Source: Marinobacterium mangrovicola (lineage in GTDB: Bacteria; Pseudomonadota; Gammaproteobacteria; Pseudomonadales; Balneatricaceae). From it: 64,000 nt of DNA. Both the position numbers and the translations under genes were made by a program. The notes beneath the pieces were generated by a model that saw only the letters and a program-made list of their open reading frames with translations, was not told the DNA's origin and made no database searches. The stretch spans positions 1,424,658 to 1,488,657 of the forward strand of contig NZ_SMFU01000007.1 in the NCBI RefSeq assembly GCF_004339595.1, in the 5' to 3' direction. Positions 11,085 through 20,747 of the stretch are shown in pieces. The first letter of the stretch is position 1, and the number at the start of each line of letters is the position of its first letter.

Positions 11085-12200
11085 ATGAGCGAACCCAGCG
11101 CCACCAAAGTGATCGTCGGCATGTCCGGCGGCGTCGATTCATCCGTCTCCGCACTGCTGTTGATGCAGCAGGGCTATCAGGTCGAAGGCCTGTTCATGAA
11201 AAACTGGGATGAGGATGACGGCACCGAATACTGCACTGCCAAGGACGACCTCGCCGATGCGCAATCCGTCTGCGACAAACTCGGTATCACTCTGCACACG
11301 GCCAACTTCGCCGCCGAGTACTGGGACAACGTATTTGAGCACTTCCTGGAGGAGTACAAGGCCGGTCGCACGCCGAACCCGGATATCCTTTGCAACCGGG
11401 AGATCAAGTTCAAAGCATTCCTCGAATACGCACAGATGCTTGGCGCCGATCTGATCGCCACCGGGCACTACGTACGTCGCGGTGATCGTGACGGTCACGC
11501 GGTTCTGCTCAAGGGACTCGATGCCAACAAGGATCAGAGTTACTTCCTGCACCAGGTAGGTGAAGCCGAACTGGCCTTGACGCTATTCCCTGTTGGCGAA
11601 CTGGAAAAACCGGCGGTGCGCGCCCTGGCTGAAGAACACGGCCTGGTTACGCACAATAAGAAAGACAGCACCGGCATCTGCTTTATCGGCGAGCGCCGCT
11701 TCAGCGACTTCCTCAAGCAGTACCTGCCGGCCCAGCCAGGCAAGATCGAAACACCGGATGGCGATGTGATTGGCGACCACCAGGGTCTGATGTACTACAC
11801 CATCGGTCAACGTCAGGGCCTAGGCATCGGCGGCCTTCACGACTACCCGGAAGAGCCCTGGTTTGTCGCCGGCAAAGACCTGAACCGCAACGTACTGATC
11901 GCGGTTCAGGGGACTAACCACCCGCTGCTGTTTTCAGACTGGCTCACCAGCGCTGATATTTTCTGGATCAACGGTGAAGCACCTAAAACGCCGCTACGCT
12001 GCAAGGCCAAAGTGCGCTACCGTCAGCCCGATCAGGACTGCGTCATTCATCGCGATAAAAATGGCTACCGGGTTGAATTTGACGAGCCGCAGCGCGCTGT
12101 GACACCGGGTCAGTCCGTGGTTTTTTACCTGGACGACCTCTGCCTCGGTGGCGGCGTTATCGAAACCACATCCCGCATCGTTTCCGAGGAGAGCGCCTGA
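11085..12200 (+). CDS. mnmA: tRNA-specific 2-thiouridylase MnmA
   Basis: 371 aa. Puts sulfur on U34 of tRNA-Glu, -Gln and -Lys. The PP-loop SGGVDSS is near residues 12-18. The catalytic cysteines are C103 ([11 protein letters not shown]) and C199 ([12 protein letters not shown]), matching the E. coli pair. The [12 protein letters not shown] block and the C-terminal beta-barrel are complete. The stop codon TGA shares its A with the ATG of hflD, so translation is coupled. Confidence 0.98.
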   Translation: MSEPSATKVIVGMSGGVDSSVSALLLMQQGYQVEGLFMKNWDEDDGTEYCTAKDDLADAQSVCDKLGITLHTANFAAEYWDNVFEHFLEEYKAGRTPNPDILCNREIKFKAFLEYAQMLGADLIATGHYVRRGDRDGHAVLLKGLDANKDQSYFLHQVGEAELALTLFPVGELEKPAVRALAEEHGLVTHNKKDSTGICFIGERRFSDFLKQYLPAQPGKIETPDGDVIGDHQGLMYYTIGQRQGLGIGGLHDYPEEPWFVAGKDLNRNVLIAVQGTNHPLLFSDWLTSADIFWINGEAPKTPLRCKAKVRYRQPDQDCVIHRDKNGYRVEFDEPQRAVTPGQSVVFYLDDLCLGGGVIETTSRIVSEESA

Positions 12201-12892
12201 TGGCACGCGAACACGACGAACAGGCGATTGCGCTTGCCGGTCTGTTTCAGGCGGCCAGCCTGGTGGAACAGATCGCACGACGCGGCATGATCGCGCAAAA
12301 CAGTTTTGAGACCTCCATCGCCAGCCTGTTTGTCTCCGACCCGAAGCTGACCGAAGATGTGTACGGCGGCCCCCATGATGTTCCCTTCAATCTGGGACTG
12401 GGCCTGAAGCAGATGCAGGAGCTGGTCGACAAACGTGCGGGCGGGATCAACCCGGACGTGATGAAGTATGCACTGACACTGATTCAGCTGGAGCGCAAAC
12501 TGGCAGCCCGCCCCGATATGCTCGAGGAGATCGGCAAGCGCCTCGATCAGCTGGAGCAGAAAGCGCACTATTTCGACGACCAGCCGTCAGACGACGGCAC
12601 CGCTGCAGACAGCGCCTTTGATCCGTCGATCTACACCCATTCCAATGTGATCGCCGGTATCGCCGCGCTCTACCAGGACACCATCAGCACCTTTACCATC
12701 CGCGTTCAGGTGGGTGGCGACCCCCGCCATCTGCAGAACAGCGAAAACGCCGCCCGCATCCGCGCCTTATTGCTCGCAGGAATCCGCGCCGTGATTCTCT
12801 GGCGCCAGGTGGGCGGCAAGCGCTGGCACCTGTTCTTTTTCCGCTCACGGGTGCGCGCATCGCTGCAGAAATTCCACACCGGCGGCCACTGA
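12200..12892 (+). CDS. hflD: HflD-like protein (lysogenization regulator family)
   Basis: 230 aa, all-helical. In E. coli HflD is a peripheral membrane protein that binds lambda CII; its general cellular role is not settled. Diagnostic segments are ALAGLFQAASLVEQIAR, SIASLFVSDP, FNLGLGLKQM, YALTLIQLERKLA and GKRWHLFFFRSRV. It overlaps mnmA by one base (TGATG), the normal arrangement, and is followed by purB. Confidence 0.92.
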   Translation: MAREHDEQAIALAGLFQAASLVEQIARRGMIAQNSFETSIASLFVSDPKLTEDVYGGPHDVPFNLGLGLKQMQELVDKRAGGINPDVMKYALTLIQLERKLAARPDMLEEIGKRLDQLEQKAHYFDDQPSDDGTAADSAFDPSIYTHSNVIAGIAALYQDTISTFTIRVQVGGDPRHLQNSENAARIRALLLAGIRAVILWRQVGGKRWHLFFFRSRVRASLQKFHTGGH

Positions 12893-12917
12893 ACCGCCGG
12901 TCCAAGATCCGACCTAA

Positions 12918-14354
<1,437 letters not shown>

Positions 14355-14372
14355 TCCCTGCTGCTGCCAAGC

Positions 14373-14402
14373 AAAAGAGCCGGCCCGATAGCCGGCTCTT
14401 TT
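14373..14402 (+). terminator. Rho-independent terminator after purB
   Basis: A perfect 12-bp stem (AAAAGAGCCGGC / GCCGGCTCTTTT) with loop CCGATA, ending in T4. The A-run on the 5' side makes it potentially bidirectional. Confidence 0.9.
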
Positions 14403-14473
14403 ACGTTCAGGGCTACGAAGCCGACATCCAAAGACCCGACAGGGCTAAAAACAACTTCGACAGATCCACCATT

Positions 14474-15202
14474 ATGCTGAGCAATATCCGAATCGTACTG
14501 GTTGAAACCTTCCACCCCGGCAATATCGGAGCAGCCGCCCGAGCCCTGAAAAACATGGGCCTGAGTCAGCTCTACCTGGTCAAACCGCGCCTGTTCCCTG
14601 ATGCGGAGGCGGAATCCCGCGCCGCCGGCGCCAAGGACCTGCTCGACAGCGCGGTTGTCGTCGACAGCGTTGAAGAGGCGATCGCAGACTGCCAGCTGGT
14701 AATCGGCACCAGCGCCCGCGAACGCAGCTATGATCTACCTCTAATGGATCTCGAAAGCGCTGCCGGCCAGGTCATTGAAGAGTCCAGCGACGGACAGATC
14801 GCGATCCTGTTCGGCCGCGAAACCATGGGGCTGAACAACGCCGAGATGCTGCTGTGCAATCGCCACCTCTACATCGATGCCAACGAAGAGTATCCGGTGC
14901 TAAACGTTTCCCAGGCCATTCAGCTCGTTTGCTATGAGCTGCGTCGCGCGGAGAGGCAGGGCCAAAACAAGGCTTCCGAGCCGGCACCCTACCCACGGCA
15001 GCAGGAGATGGTCCTGTTTTATGAGCACCTGGAGCGCGTACTTCGGCTCACAAACTTCATCATTCCCCAGCATGAAGGCCGGGTGATGGACAAACTGCGC
15101 CGCTATTTCAACCGTTCCCGGCCGGAGAAAACCGAACTGGGAATGCTGCGCGGTATTCTAAATTCGGTGGAAGAAACCGCAGAACGGCTCAGCAAAGACT
15201 GA
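14474..15202 (+). CDS. trmJ: tRNA (Cm32/Um32) 2'-O-methyltransferase TrmJ
   Basis: 242 aa. SPOUT methyltransferase acting on position 32 of the anticodon loop. The N-terminal VETFHPGNIGAAARALKNMG, the central GTSARER and the knot-forming IAILFGRETMGLNNAE and YPVLNVSQAIQLV are characteristic. TrmJ is the better call than TrmL because of the C-terminal helical extension (about residues 165-242). It starts 71 bp after the purB terminator. Confidence 0.93.
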   Translation: MLSNIRIVLVETFHPGNIGAAARALKNMGLSQLYLVKPRLFPDAEAESRAAGAKDLLDSAVVVDSVEEAIADCQLVIGTSARERSYDLPLMDLESAAGQVIEESSDGQIAILFGRETMGLNNAEMLLCNRHLYIDANEEYPVLNVSQAIQLVCYELRRAERQGQNKASEPAPYPRQQEMVLFYEHLERVLRLTNFIIPQHEGRVMDKLRRYFNRSRPEKTELGMLRGILNSVEETAERLSKD

Positions 15203-15292
15203 TCTACAACGCTACAACGGCTCTTTCCGGCTGCTAAAGTTAAACGCTAACGGGTAAAACCAATTACCCAGCCTAAGCGATGGGAGAGCCCT

Positions 15293-15544
15293 ATGAGCCA
15301 AAGCCTTCATCAACTGGTGCGCCAGGCCGACGAACTGCACAAGGCACTGGCAGACACCGCCGGGAGCATGGAACAGTTTCAGTACAACCTGACCGGCATA
15401 CAGCGCTGCGCCGACCAAATCAGCAGCTGCCTGCGCAAGGTTGGTAATAACAAAACTGCAGCCCTATCCGCCCGGGATACACGCAAAGTAATGGAAGAGC
15501 TGGAACTGGCCGCAAACGAACTTCAGGAGCTTCTCAGCAAGTGA
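15293..15544 (+). CDS. Small helical protein of unknown function
   Basis: 83 aa, not recognised. It is hydrophilic and predicted almost wholly helical (heptad-like Leu spacing in LHQLVRQADELHKAL and MEELELAANELQELL), with two Cys (CADQISSC) in the middle. A GGGAG ribosome-binding site precedes the ATG. Its TGA stop overlaps the GTG start of roxA (GTGA), so the two are translationally coupled and probably functionally linked. No signal peptide or membrane segment. Confidence 0.7.
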   Translation: MSQSLHQLVRQADELHKALADTAGSMEQFQYNLTGIQRCADQISSCLRKVGNNKTAALSARDTRKVMEELELAANELQELLSK

Positions 15545-16710
15545 TCGACCAATATCCCCTCGGCGAACTCTCCGCCGAACAGTTTCTTGCCGAATACTGG
15601 CAGAAAAAGCCGCTGCTAATCCGCCAGGCGATTGCCGATTTTGTACCACCGGTCAGCGCCGACGAACTGGCCGGCCTTGCCTGCGAAGAGGAAGTGGAAT
15701 CCCGACTGGTGCAGTTCAATGCCGAACAGGACAGCTGGTCACTGGAGCATGGTCCCTTCCCTGAGGAGCGCTTCGCGAACCTGCCGGAAAGCCACTGGAC
15801 TCTACTGGTACAGGCCGTGGACCACTGGTCACCCGAAGCCGCCGACCTGATGCAGCGCTTCAGCTTTATCCCCAACTGGCGTGTCGACGACCTGATGATC
15901 AGCTATGCCGCCGATCAGGGAGGCGTGGGCCCCCATTACGACAACTACGACGTATTTTTGCTCCAGGCCGAGGGTGTGCGACGCTGGGAGATCGGTGCGA
16001 TCTGCGATGAAACCTCGCCACGCCGTGAAGATGCCCCGGTCATGATCCTGCCCGAATGGGTCGCTGAAGAGACTTTCGATCTGCAGCCCGGGGATATGCT
16101 TTACCTGCCGCCCCAGGTGGCACATAACGGCTACGCCCTGGGCGACGGCTGCATGACTTACTCCATCGGCTTCCGCGCCCCTGCCCACAATGAAATTCTG
16201 CGCAGCTTCAGCGACTTTATCGGTGAGCAACTGGGCCGCGAGATCCGCTACAGCGACAAGGACCTAGCGCTCCAGGCCAACCCCGGAGAGATCACACCGG
16301 CAGCGCTGGACCGCGTGGCCGAGACGCTGCACAACTATCTTCAGGACCGGGAGCAACTAAGCCGCTGGTTCGGCGAGTATATGACCGATCCCAAGTACCC
16401 GGAGCTTAAAGAAGAGGGCGAAACACTCAGCCCAGCCGAGCTTGCCGAATGCCTTGAGGAGGGTTACCTGCTGCGTCGGAACGAGGGTGCACGATTCGCT
16501 TTTGTCCGTAACACAGACAACTCAACCAGCGGCAGACTCTTTGCCGAGGGCAACAGCTATCCCGTTGACGGCGACACCCTCGCTCTGGCTGAACAGCTTT
16601 GCGGCGATCAACGCAGCCTGGCATTGAATGCTGATGAGATCACCAATACTCAGTCCAGCCTGCTCTGCACCCTGATTCAGACCGGCAGCCTCTATCTGAG
16701 CGAAGAATAA
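15541..16710 (+). CDS. roxA: Ribosomal protein uL16 3-hydroxylase (RoxA/YcfD, JmjC-cupin)
   Basis: 389 aa from a GTG at 15541. Fe(II)/2-oxoglutarate oxygenase that hydroxylates an arginine of ribosomal protein L16 in E. coli. The N-terminal signature FLAEYWQKKPLLIRQA is followed by the JmjC core with iron ligands H132-Y-D134 and H195 (VAHNGYA), positions close to those in YcfD. The C-terminal dimerisation and winged-helix region is present. The start codon overlaps the stop of the upstream 83-aa gene. A hairpin follows the stop. Confidence 0.92.
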   Translation: MIDQYPLGELSAEQFLAEYWQKKPLLIRQAIADFVPPVSADELAGLACEEEVESRLVQFNAEQDSWSLEHGPFPEERFANLPESHWTLLVQAVDHWSPEAADLMQRFSFIPNWRVDDLMISYAADQGGVGPHYDNYDVFLLQAEGVRRWEIGAICDETSPRREDAPVMILPEWVAEETFDLQPGDMLYLPPQVAHNGYALGDGCMTYSIGFRAPAHNEILRSFSDFIGEQLGREIRYSDKDLALQANPGEITPAALDRVAETLHNYLQDREQLSRWFGEYMTDPKYPELKEEGETLSPAELAECLEEGYLLRRNEGARFAFVRNTDNSTSGRLFAEGNSYPVDGDTLALAEQLCGDQRSLALNADEITNTQSSLLCTLIQTGSLYLSEE

Positions 16711-16717
16711 CCCCTGC

Positions 16718-16752
16718 ATATAACCGGCCGGCATCTATTCGGCCGGTTATAT
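16718..16752 (+). terminator. Strong hairpin after roxA
   Basis: A perfect 13-bp inverted repeat (ATATAACCGGCCG at 16718-16730 and its complement at 16740-16752) with a 9-nt loop. There is no U-tract after it, so it may be a processing or stability hairpin rather than a classic terminator. Confidence 0.6.
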
Positions 16753-17240
16753 CGACCAATCCTTGTCATATTCATCCAGCCAACCCACCTTCTCATCTTC
16801 GACTTTCGTCAAAGCCCGCCTCAAAACAACGACAAAAAAGCAAGCGACTACAAATTTTGTAGTCAGATTTTTTTAGACTTTAAATGAATTTAAAACATTG
16901 CGCTTATTCTTTTTAGTTTATGTAAATGGCCGATTTTTTAGCCCCGACCAAAGTATTTACTACCAAAGAAATAGAGCCCCAAACCCCTGTTAAAACTGGG
17001 CATTTTGCGCTGCAGCAGAATTTCATCCGGGTAGTATTACTACACCTGCCTTTTTAATCCGCTTGTAGTCCTTGTACACACTTTGCTGCTGTGCACAAAA
17101 GCGCTTTGACACCCCTTCTCCAAGGTCACATTATTCGGGCCATGACAACGCGCCACCCCAACAGAGCGCAGTCGATAACCAAAGATTTTTTGCTCCAAAT
17201 ACTTGCTCCAAACAACAGGAAAAACTGTCGAGGAAAAGTC
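16753..17240 (+). promoter_or_regulatory. Long repeat-rich aceA control region (no gene seen)
   Basis: 488 bp, clearly AT-richer than the surrounding genes, with no convincing ORF. Seen directly: GACTACAAA-T-TTTGTAGTC at 16846-16864 (9-bp arms); TTTAAAT-GA-ATTTAAA at 16879-16894; GTAGTA-T-TACTAC at 17031-17043; TTGTACACA (17072-17080) facing TGTGCACAA (17090-17098), one mismatch; and TTGCTCCAAA twice (17190-17199, 17203-17212) at 13-bp spacing. These are candidate operator sites for glyoxylate-shunt control; which regulator binds is unknown. The frame of aceA is open back to 17091, but the conserved start is at 17241 behind GAGGAAA. Confidence 0.6.
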
Positions 17241-18839
17241 ATGTCAGATTACAAAAAAGCAATTGACGCAGTAGCCAGCCTGAAAGCAGTAAACGGCGCC
17301 CCCTGGGAAGGTATCAACCCGGAATTTGCGGCCCGCATGAAGGTGCAGAACCGTTTTAAAACAGGTCTGGATATTGCGCGCTACACCGCCAAAATCATGC
17401 GCCAGGATATGGCTGAATACGACGCAGACTCCTCTCAGTACACTCAGTCTCTGGGCTGCTGGCACGGCTTTATCGGTCAGCAGAAGCTGATCTCCATCAA
17501 GAAGCATTTCGGCACCACCAAGAAGAGCTACCTCTACCTGTCCGGCTGGATGATCGCCGCACTGCGCTCTGAATTCGGTCCGCTGCCTGACCAGTCCATG
17601 CACGAGAAAACCTCTGTACCGGCGCTGATCGAAGAGCTTTACACCTTCCTGCGCCAGGCTGACGCCCGCGAAATGGGCGGCCTGTTCCGCGCCCTGGACG
17701 CCGCTCGCGAAGCTGGCGACGCCGCCGCAGAAGCAGAAGTACAGGCCAAGATCGACAACTTCCAGACCCATGTTGTGCCGATCATTGCAGACATCGACGC
17801 CGGTTTCGGTAACGAAGAAGCAACCTACCTGCTCGCCAAGAAGATGATCGAAGCCGGCGCCTGCGCTATCCAGATCGAAAACCAGGTATCCGACGAGAAG
17901 CAGTGCGGTCACCAGGACGGTAAGGTTACCGTTCCCCACGCTGACTTCCTCGCCAAGATCCGCGCGGTTCGCTACGCCTTCCTTGAGCTGGGTGTAGACG
18001 ACGGTGTTATCGTTGCCCGTACCGACTCCCTGGGTGCAGGCCTGACGAAGCAGATCGCCGTAACCAACGAGCCGGGCGACCTGGGCGACCAGTACAACGC
18101 CTTCCTCGACGGTGATTACGTGGAAAGCGCCGACGACATCGCCAACGGTGATGTGGTTGTTAAGGCCAACGGTAAGCTGCTGCGTCCGAAGCGCCTCGCA
18201 TCCGGCCTGTTCCAGTTCAAAAAAGGCTCAGGTGAAGACCGCTGCGTACTGGACTGCATCACCTCTCTGCAGAACGGCGCCGACCTGCTCTGGATTGAAA
18301 CCGAGAAGCCGCACGTTGGCCAGATCGGTGGCATGGTAAACCGCATCCGTGAAGTGATCCCGAATGCCAAGCTGGTTTACAACAACAGCCCGTCCTTCAA
18401 CTGGACGCTGAACTTCCGCCAGCAGGTATTCGATGCCATGGTCGAAGCGGGTCAGGACGTCTCTGCTTACGACCGCGCCAACCTGATGAGCGTTGAATAC
18501 GACGATACCGAACTGGCGGCCACTGCTGATGAGAAGATCCGTACCTTCCAGCGCGATGCGTCCCGCGAAGCCGGCATCTTCCACCACCTGATCACGCTGC
18601 CAACTTACCACACCGCCGCCCTGTCTACCGACAACCTGGCGAAAGAGTACTTCGGTGAAGCCGGCATGCTGGGCTACGTAGCCAACGTACAGCGCAAGGA
18701 GATCCGCCAGAGCATCGCCTGCGTCAAGCACCAGAACATGGCCGGCTCCGATATGGGTGACGATCACAAGGAATACTTCTCCGGCGACGCCGCCCTGAAG
18801 GCTTCAGGTAAAGACAACACCATGAACCAGTTCGGTTGA
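17241..18839 (+). CDS. aceA: Isocitrate lyase (Pseudomonas-type, long form)
   Basis: 532 aa from the ATG at 17241 (MSDYKKAIDAV), preceded by GAGGAAA. Cleaves isocitrate to glyoxylate and succinate, the first step of the glyoxylate shunt, needed for growth on acetate and fatty acids. The active-site loop is K220-Q-C222-G-H224, the KQCGH variant of the larger ICL subgroup found in Pseudomonas, in place of KKCGH. Mg-binding and substrate motifs IIADIDAGFG and VARTDSLGAGL are intact. It has a long repeat-rich leader and its own terminator, so it is monocistronic. Confidence 0.97.
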   Translation: MSDYKKAIDAVASLKAVNGAPWEGINPEFAARMKVQNRFKTGLDIARYTAKIMRQDMAEYDADSSQYTQSLGCWHGFIGQQKLISIKKHFGTTKKSYLYLSGWMIAALRSEFGPLPDQSMHEKTSVPALIEELYTFLRQADAREMGGLFRALDAAREAGDAAAEAEVQAKIDNFQTHVVPIIADIDAGFGNEEATYLLAKKMIEAGACAIQIENQVSDEKQCGHQDGKVTVPHADFLAKIRAVRYAFLELGVDDGVIVARTDSLGAGLTKQIAVTNEPGDLGDQYNAFLDGDYVESADDIANGDVVVKANGKLLRPKRLASGLFQFKKGSGEDRCVLDCITSLQNGADLLWIETEKPHVGQIGGMVNRIREVIPNAKLVYNNSPSFNWTLNFRQQVFDAMVEAGQDVSAYDRANLMSVEYDDTELAATADEKIRTFQRDASREAGIFHHLITLPTYHTAALSTDNLAKEYFGEAGMLGYVANVQRKEIRQSIACVKHQNMAGSDMGDDHKEYFSGDAALKASGKDNTMNQFG

Positions 18840-18842
18840 TAG

Positions 18843-18865
18843 TCTGATTTTTCAAAAGAATCAGA
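18843..18865 (+). repeat. Short inverted repeat just after aceA
   Basis: TCTGATT and AATCAGA flank a 9-nt loop, 4 bp after the stop codon. Probably a 3'-end stability hairpin upstream of the true terminator. Confidence 0.4.
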
Positions 18866-18893
18866 TCGCTAAAACTTAACACTCTCTCGTGTG

Positions 18894-18938
18894 CCCGTTG
18901 TGCGTCTTTCTCCCCAGTGAGACGCCGACGGGTTTTTT
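18894..18938 (+). terminator. Rho-independent terminator of aceA
   Basis: Imperfect stem: CCCGT and GCGTC on the left pair with GACGC and ACGGG on the right (18894-18932), followed by TTTTTT. Confidence 0.8.
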
Positions 18939-18945
18939 CGTTATC

Positions 18946-19025
18946 CACCTCATTACTGAACTGTTAAGCACCTCATTACTGAACTGTTAAGCACCTCATT
19001 ACTGAACTGTTAAGCACCTCATTAC
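18946..19025. repeat. 23-bp tandem repeat, three full copies plus a part copy
   Basis: The unit begins CACCTCATTACTGAAC and ends TGTTAAG. Identical copies lie at 18946-18968, 18969-18991 and 18992-19014, and the first 11 bases recur at 19015-19025, where the run merges into a short palindrome (CCTCA...TGAGG). There are no unique spacers, so this is a direct tandem array, not CRISPR. It lies in a 433-bp gap between aceA and the next gene; the rest of the gap (19030-19225) shows nothing recognisable. Confidence 0.9.
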
Positions 19026-19229
19026 GAGTGAGGCATTCGGTTCACCCTTCCACTTTTCTAATTAGTGACTCGAACCAGCACCCTGCCCCAAACTTTACTT
19101 TGCGCTGGCTATCGCAGGCCCTGATATGACAGCCCACCTTTTACGACGATCCAGGATCCGCATAAGGCTTTCTAAACCAAGGGTAACCGGCTTTGTTGAG
19201 AGCAAAAATCAACCAGCCCCAAAAGCGAA

Positions 19230-19251
19230 AAAACCGCCCTGAGGCGGTTTT
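19230..19251 (-). terminator. Terminator of the small minus-strand gene
   Basis: AAAACCGCC / GGCGGTTTT with a 4-nt loop; on the minus strand the right arm is followed by more T (TTTTTT). Confidence 0.8.
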
Positions 19252-19272
19252 AAGAAAGCGGCGTGATCGGGT

Positions 19273-19473
19273 TCACTTACTTAGCTTGCGTAGCAGCGCA
19301 TCCGCATACTCCACCGCTTTTTCTGCAGCGGCGTCGCTGTCACCGTGCCCATCAGTTTTGATGAAACTGCTCAGCGCCTGAGTTGCTATGTATTCACGCT
19401 TGGTGAGCCCCGATGAAAATTTAGAACCGAAAGCGGAAGCTCTCGTGTTTGACTCAAGTTCTTTACCGGCCAT
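19273..19473 (-). CDS. Small phage-type hypothetical protein
   Basis: 66 aa from the ATG at 19473, chosen for its AAGGAG at 6-nt spacing; the frame is open further upstream but with no such site. The pattern TKREYIATQAL...AAEKAVEYADALL resembles small proteins common in prophages and plasmids (R-x-Y-x-A-x-QAL with A-x-x-YADA). Function unknown. It has its own promoter and terminator, so it is an isolated unit. The neighbouring tandem repeat and long non-coding flanks fit an insertion spot, but no phage genes surround it. Confidence 0.65.
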   Translation of the reverse strand: MAGKELESNTRASAFGSKFSSGLTKREYIATQALSSFIKTDGHGDSDAAAEKAVEYADALLRKLSK

Positions 19474-19819
19474 CGCGCATCTCCTTGCGTTCGACTGTCC
19501 TTGGCGGAAGTGTTGGTGGCTAGAATAAAACACGATCCCCGGAAAAATCAAAAGAGAAAGTGCTATATGTTGCATATTTTCACTGCAATTAAGGGTAGCC
19601 ACCGAGATTTTGACCCCAGCGCCTTTTTTGACGGTTAAAGCAGCACCTAGCAACCGGCGCCAGCCTCCCGTTGAAAACTTAACGCACGAAAACCGAGCTC
19701 ATGCGCCACCACCTCCGAGTTAAGATTTGTACAGGCTCGACTCCCTCATCAGGCGTCAGAACTACCCGGCCACATCTGTTACCGATAGACTCAGTGAAAA
19801 CATATATGAGCAACCTACG
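19474..19819. other. Intergenic region between the phage-type gene and the Crp/Fnr gene
   Basis: 346 bp without a supported gene. It holds a minus-strand sigma-70-like promoter (listed separately) and the leader of the divergent regulator. The frame of the Crp/Fnr gene is open back to 19727 but that extension looks unconserved. Confidence 0.5.
19522..19551 (-). promoter_or_regulatory. Sigma-70-like promoter of the 66-aa gene
   Basis: On the minus strand TTGATT (19551-19546), an 18-bp spacer and TATTCT (19527-19522), 49 bp before the ATG. Confidence 0.45.
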
Positions 19820-20470
19820 ATGTATAGCTGGCTTGAGCTTTTCCCCGCACTACAAGGTATAGATTCCCCCGGCTGGCACTCCGCGTGCGAACAAGCCCGG
19901 GAGATGACCCTGCCCGGCAATCAGCCGGTTTTTCACAGCGGTGACTCCTGTCATCAGTTTCTGTTGGTACTGGAAGGCTCCGTAAGGGTACAAAAGCTGT
20001 CCGAGTCCGGTCGCGAAATCGTGCTTTATCGCGTCGAATCCGGCCAATCCTGCATCCTCACCACGGCCTGTCTGCTCGGCAACAGCCCCTACCAGGCGGA
20101 AGCATTTACCGAAACAGAAGTGCGCGCTGTGGTGATTCCCGCGCAAGCTTTTGAGCAAGCCCTCGACGACAGCAAGGCGCTGCGTAATTTTGTCTTCGAG
20201 GGATACGGGCGCCGGTTAACCGAACTGCTGATGCTAATTGATGCGATCTCTTTCGGCAGGCTTGATTGTCGGCTCGCAGCACGACTGATCAAGACAGATA
20301 CCGCAATCATCCGCTTAACACACCAGCAGCTGGCCAATGAACTCGGCACCGCCCGCGAGGTAATCAGCCGCACACTGAAAGAGTTCGAGCGGCACGACTG
20401 GGTCAAACTCGGGCGCGGCAGTATAGAAGTAACCGCACCGGGTGCCCTAAAGGAGTTGGCAGCTATGTGA
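19820..20470 (+). CDS. Crp/Fnr-family transcriptional regulator
   Basis: 216 aa from the ATG at 19820 (MYSWLELFPAL); an upstream in-frame start at 19727 would add 31 poorly conserved residues. The N-terminal cyclic-nucleotide-binding fold (FHSGDSCHQFLLVLEGSVRVQ, YRVESGQSCILTTACLLG) is followed by a C-terminal winged helix (LTHQQLANELGTAREVISRTLKEFE). Cysteines are few and not in the Fnr 4Fe-4S pattern, though C-x(n)-C pairs around the sensor domain could be redox-active. It is next to a DUF2892 membrane protein, a pairing often seen with sulfide- or redox-responsive regulators; that role is inference. Confidence 0.85.
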   Translation: MYSWLELFPALQGIDSPGWHSACEQAREMTLPGNQPVFHSGDSCHQFLLVLEGSVRVQKLSESGREIVLYRVESGQSCILTTACLLGNSPYQAEAFTETEVRAVVIPAQAFEQALDDSKALRNFVFEGYGRRLTELLMLIDAISFGRLDCRLAARLIKTDTAIIRLTHQQLANELGTAREVISRTLKEFERHDWVKLGRGSIEVTAPGALKELAAM

Positions 20471-20480
20471 TTTAGTCACT
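20466..20480 (+). promoter_or_regulatory. Crp/Fnr-like half-site palindrome
   Basis: TGTGA-TTTAG-TCACT overlaps the regulator's stop codon and lies 61 bp before the DUF2892 gene. The spacer is 5 rather than the 6 bp of E. coli CRP sites. It could be the binding site of the adjacent regulator. Confidence 0.35.
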
Positions 20481-20540
20481 GAGCGGCATCGGCAAGCGAT
20501 CTACAATTAAGTTAGCTAATTTAGAAAAAGGAGTATCAAG

Positions 20541-20729
20541 ATGAAAGCTAACGTAGGTGGTATAGATCGTGTACTGCGAATTCTGGTCGGTGTTGCACTG
20601 ATCGCGGCGGCAGCTACCGGCGCACTCCCTGTATGGGCATGGATAGGCGTGATTCCGCTGGCTACTGGCCTGGTGAGTTTCTGCCCGCTCTACAGCCTCA
20701 TCGGCATTTGCACCAAGAAAAACAACTAA
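20541..20729 (+). CDS. DUF2892 (YgaP-like) inner-membrane protein
   Basis: 62 aa with AAAGGAG before the ATG. The start NVGGIDRVLRILVGVALIA and the end FCPLYSLIGICTKKN are typical of DUF2892, a two-helix membrane domain also found at the C-terminus of the rhodanese YgaP. Two hydrophobic stretches (about 13-30 and 33-52) cross the membrane; Cys48 and Cys57 flank the end of the second. Function unknown, with a link to sulfur handling suspected from family context. Confidence 0.88.
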   Translation: MKANVGGIDRVLRILVGVALIAAAATGALPVWAWIGVIPLATGLVSFCPLYSLIGICTKKNN

Positions 20730-20747
20730 AACCCTAAAGACGCTGAA

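Noticed and set aside
17091-17240. N-terminal extension of isocitrate lyase
   Set aside because: Not conserved in the family; the ATG at 17241 has a good ribosome site.
18946-19025. Possible CRISPR array
   Set aside because: Copies are directly adjacent with no spacers, and no cas genes are present.
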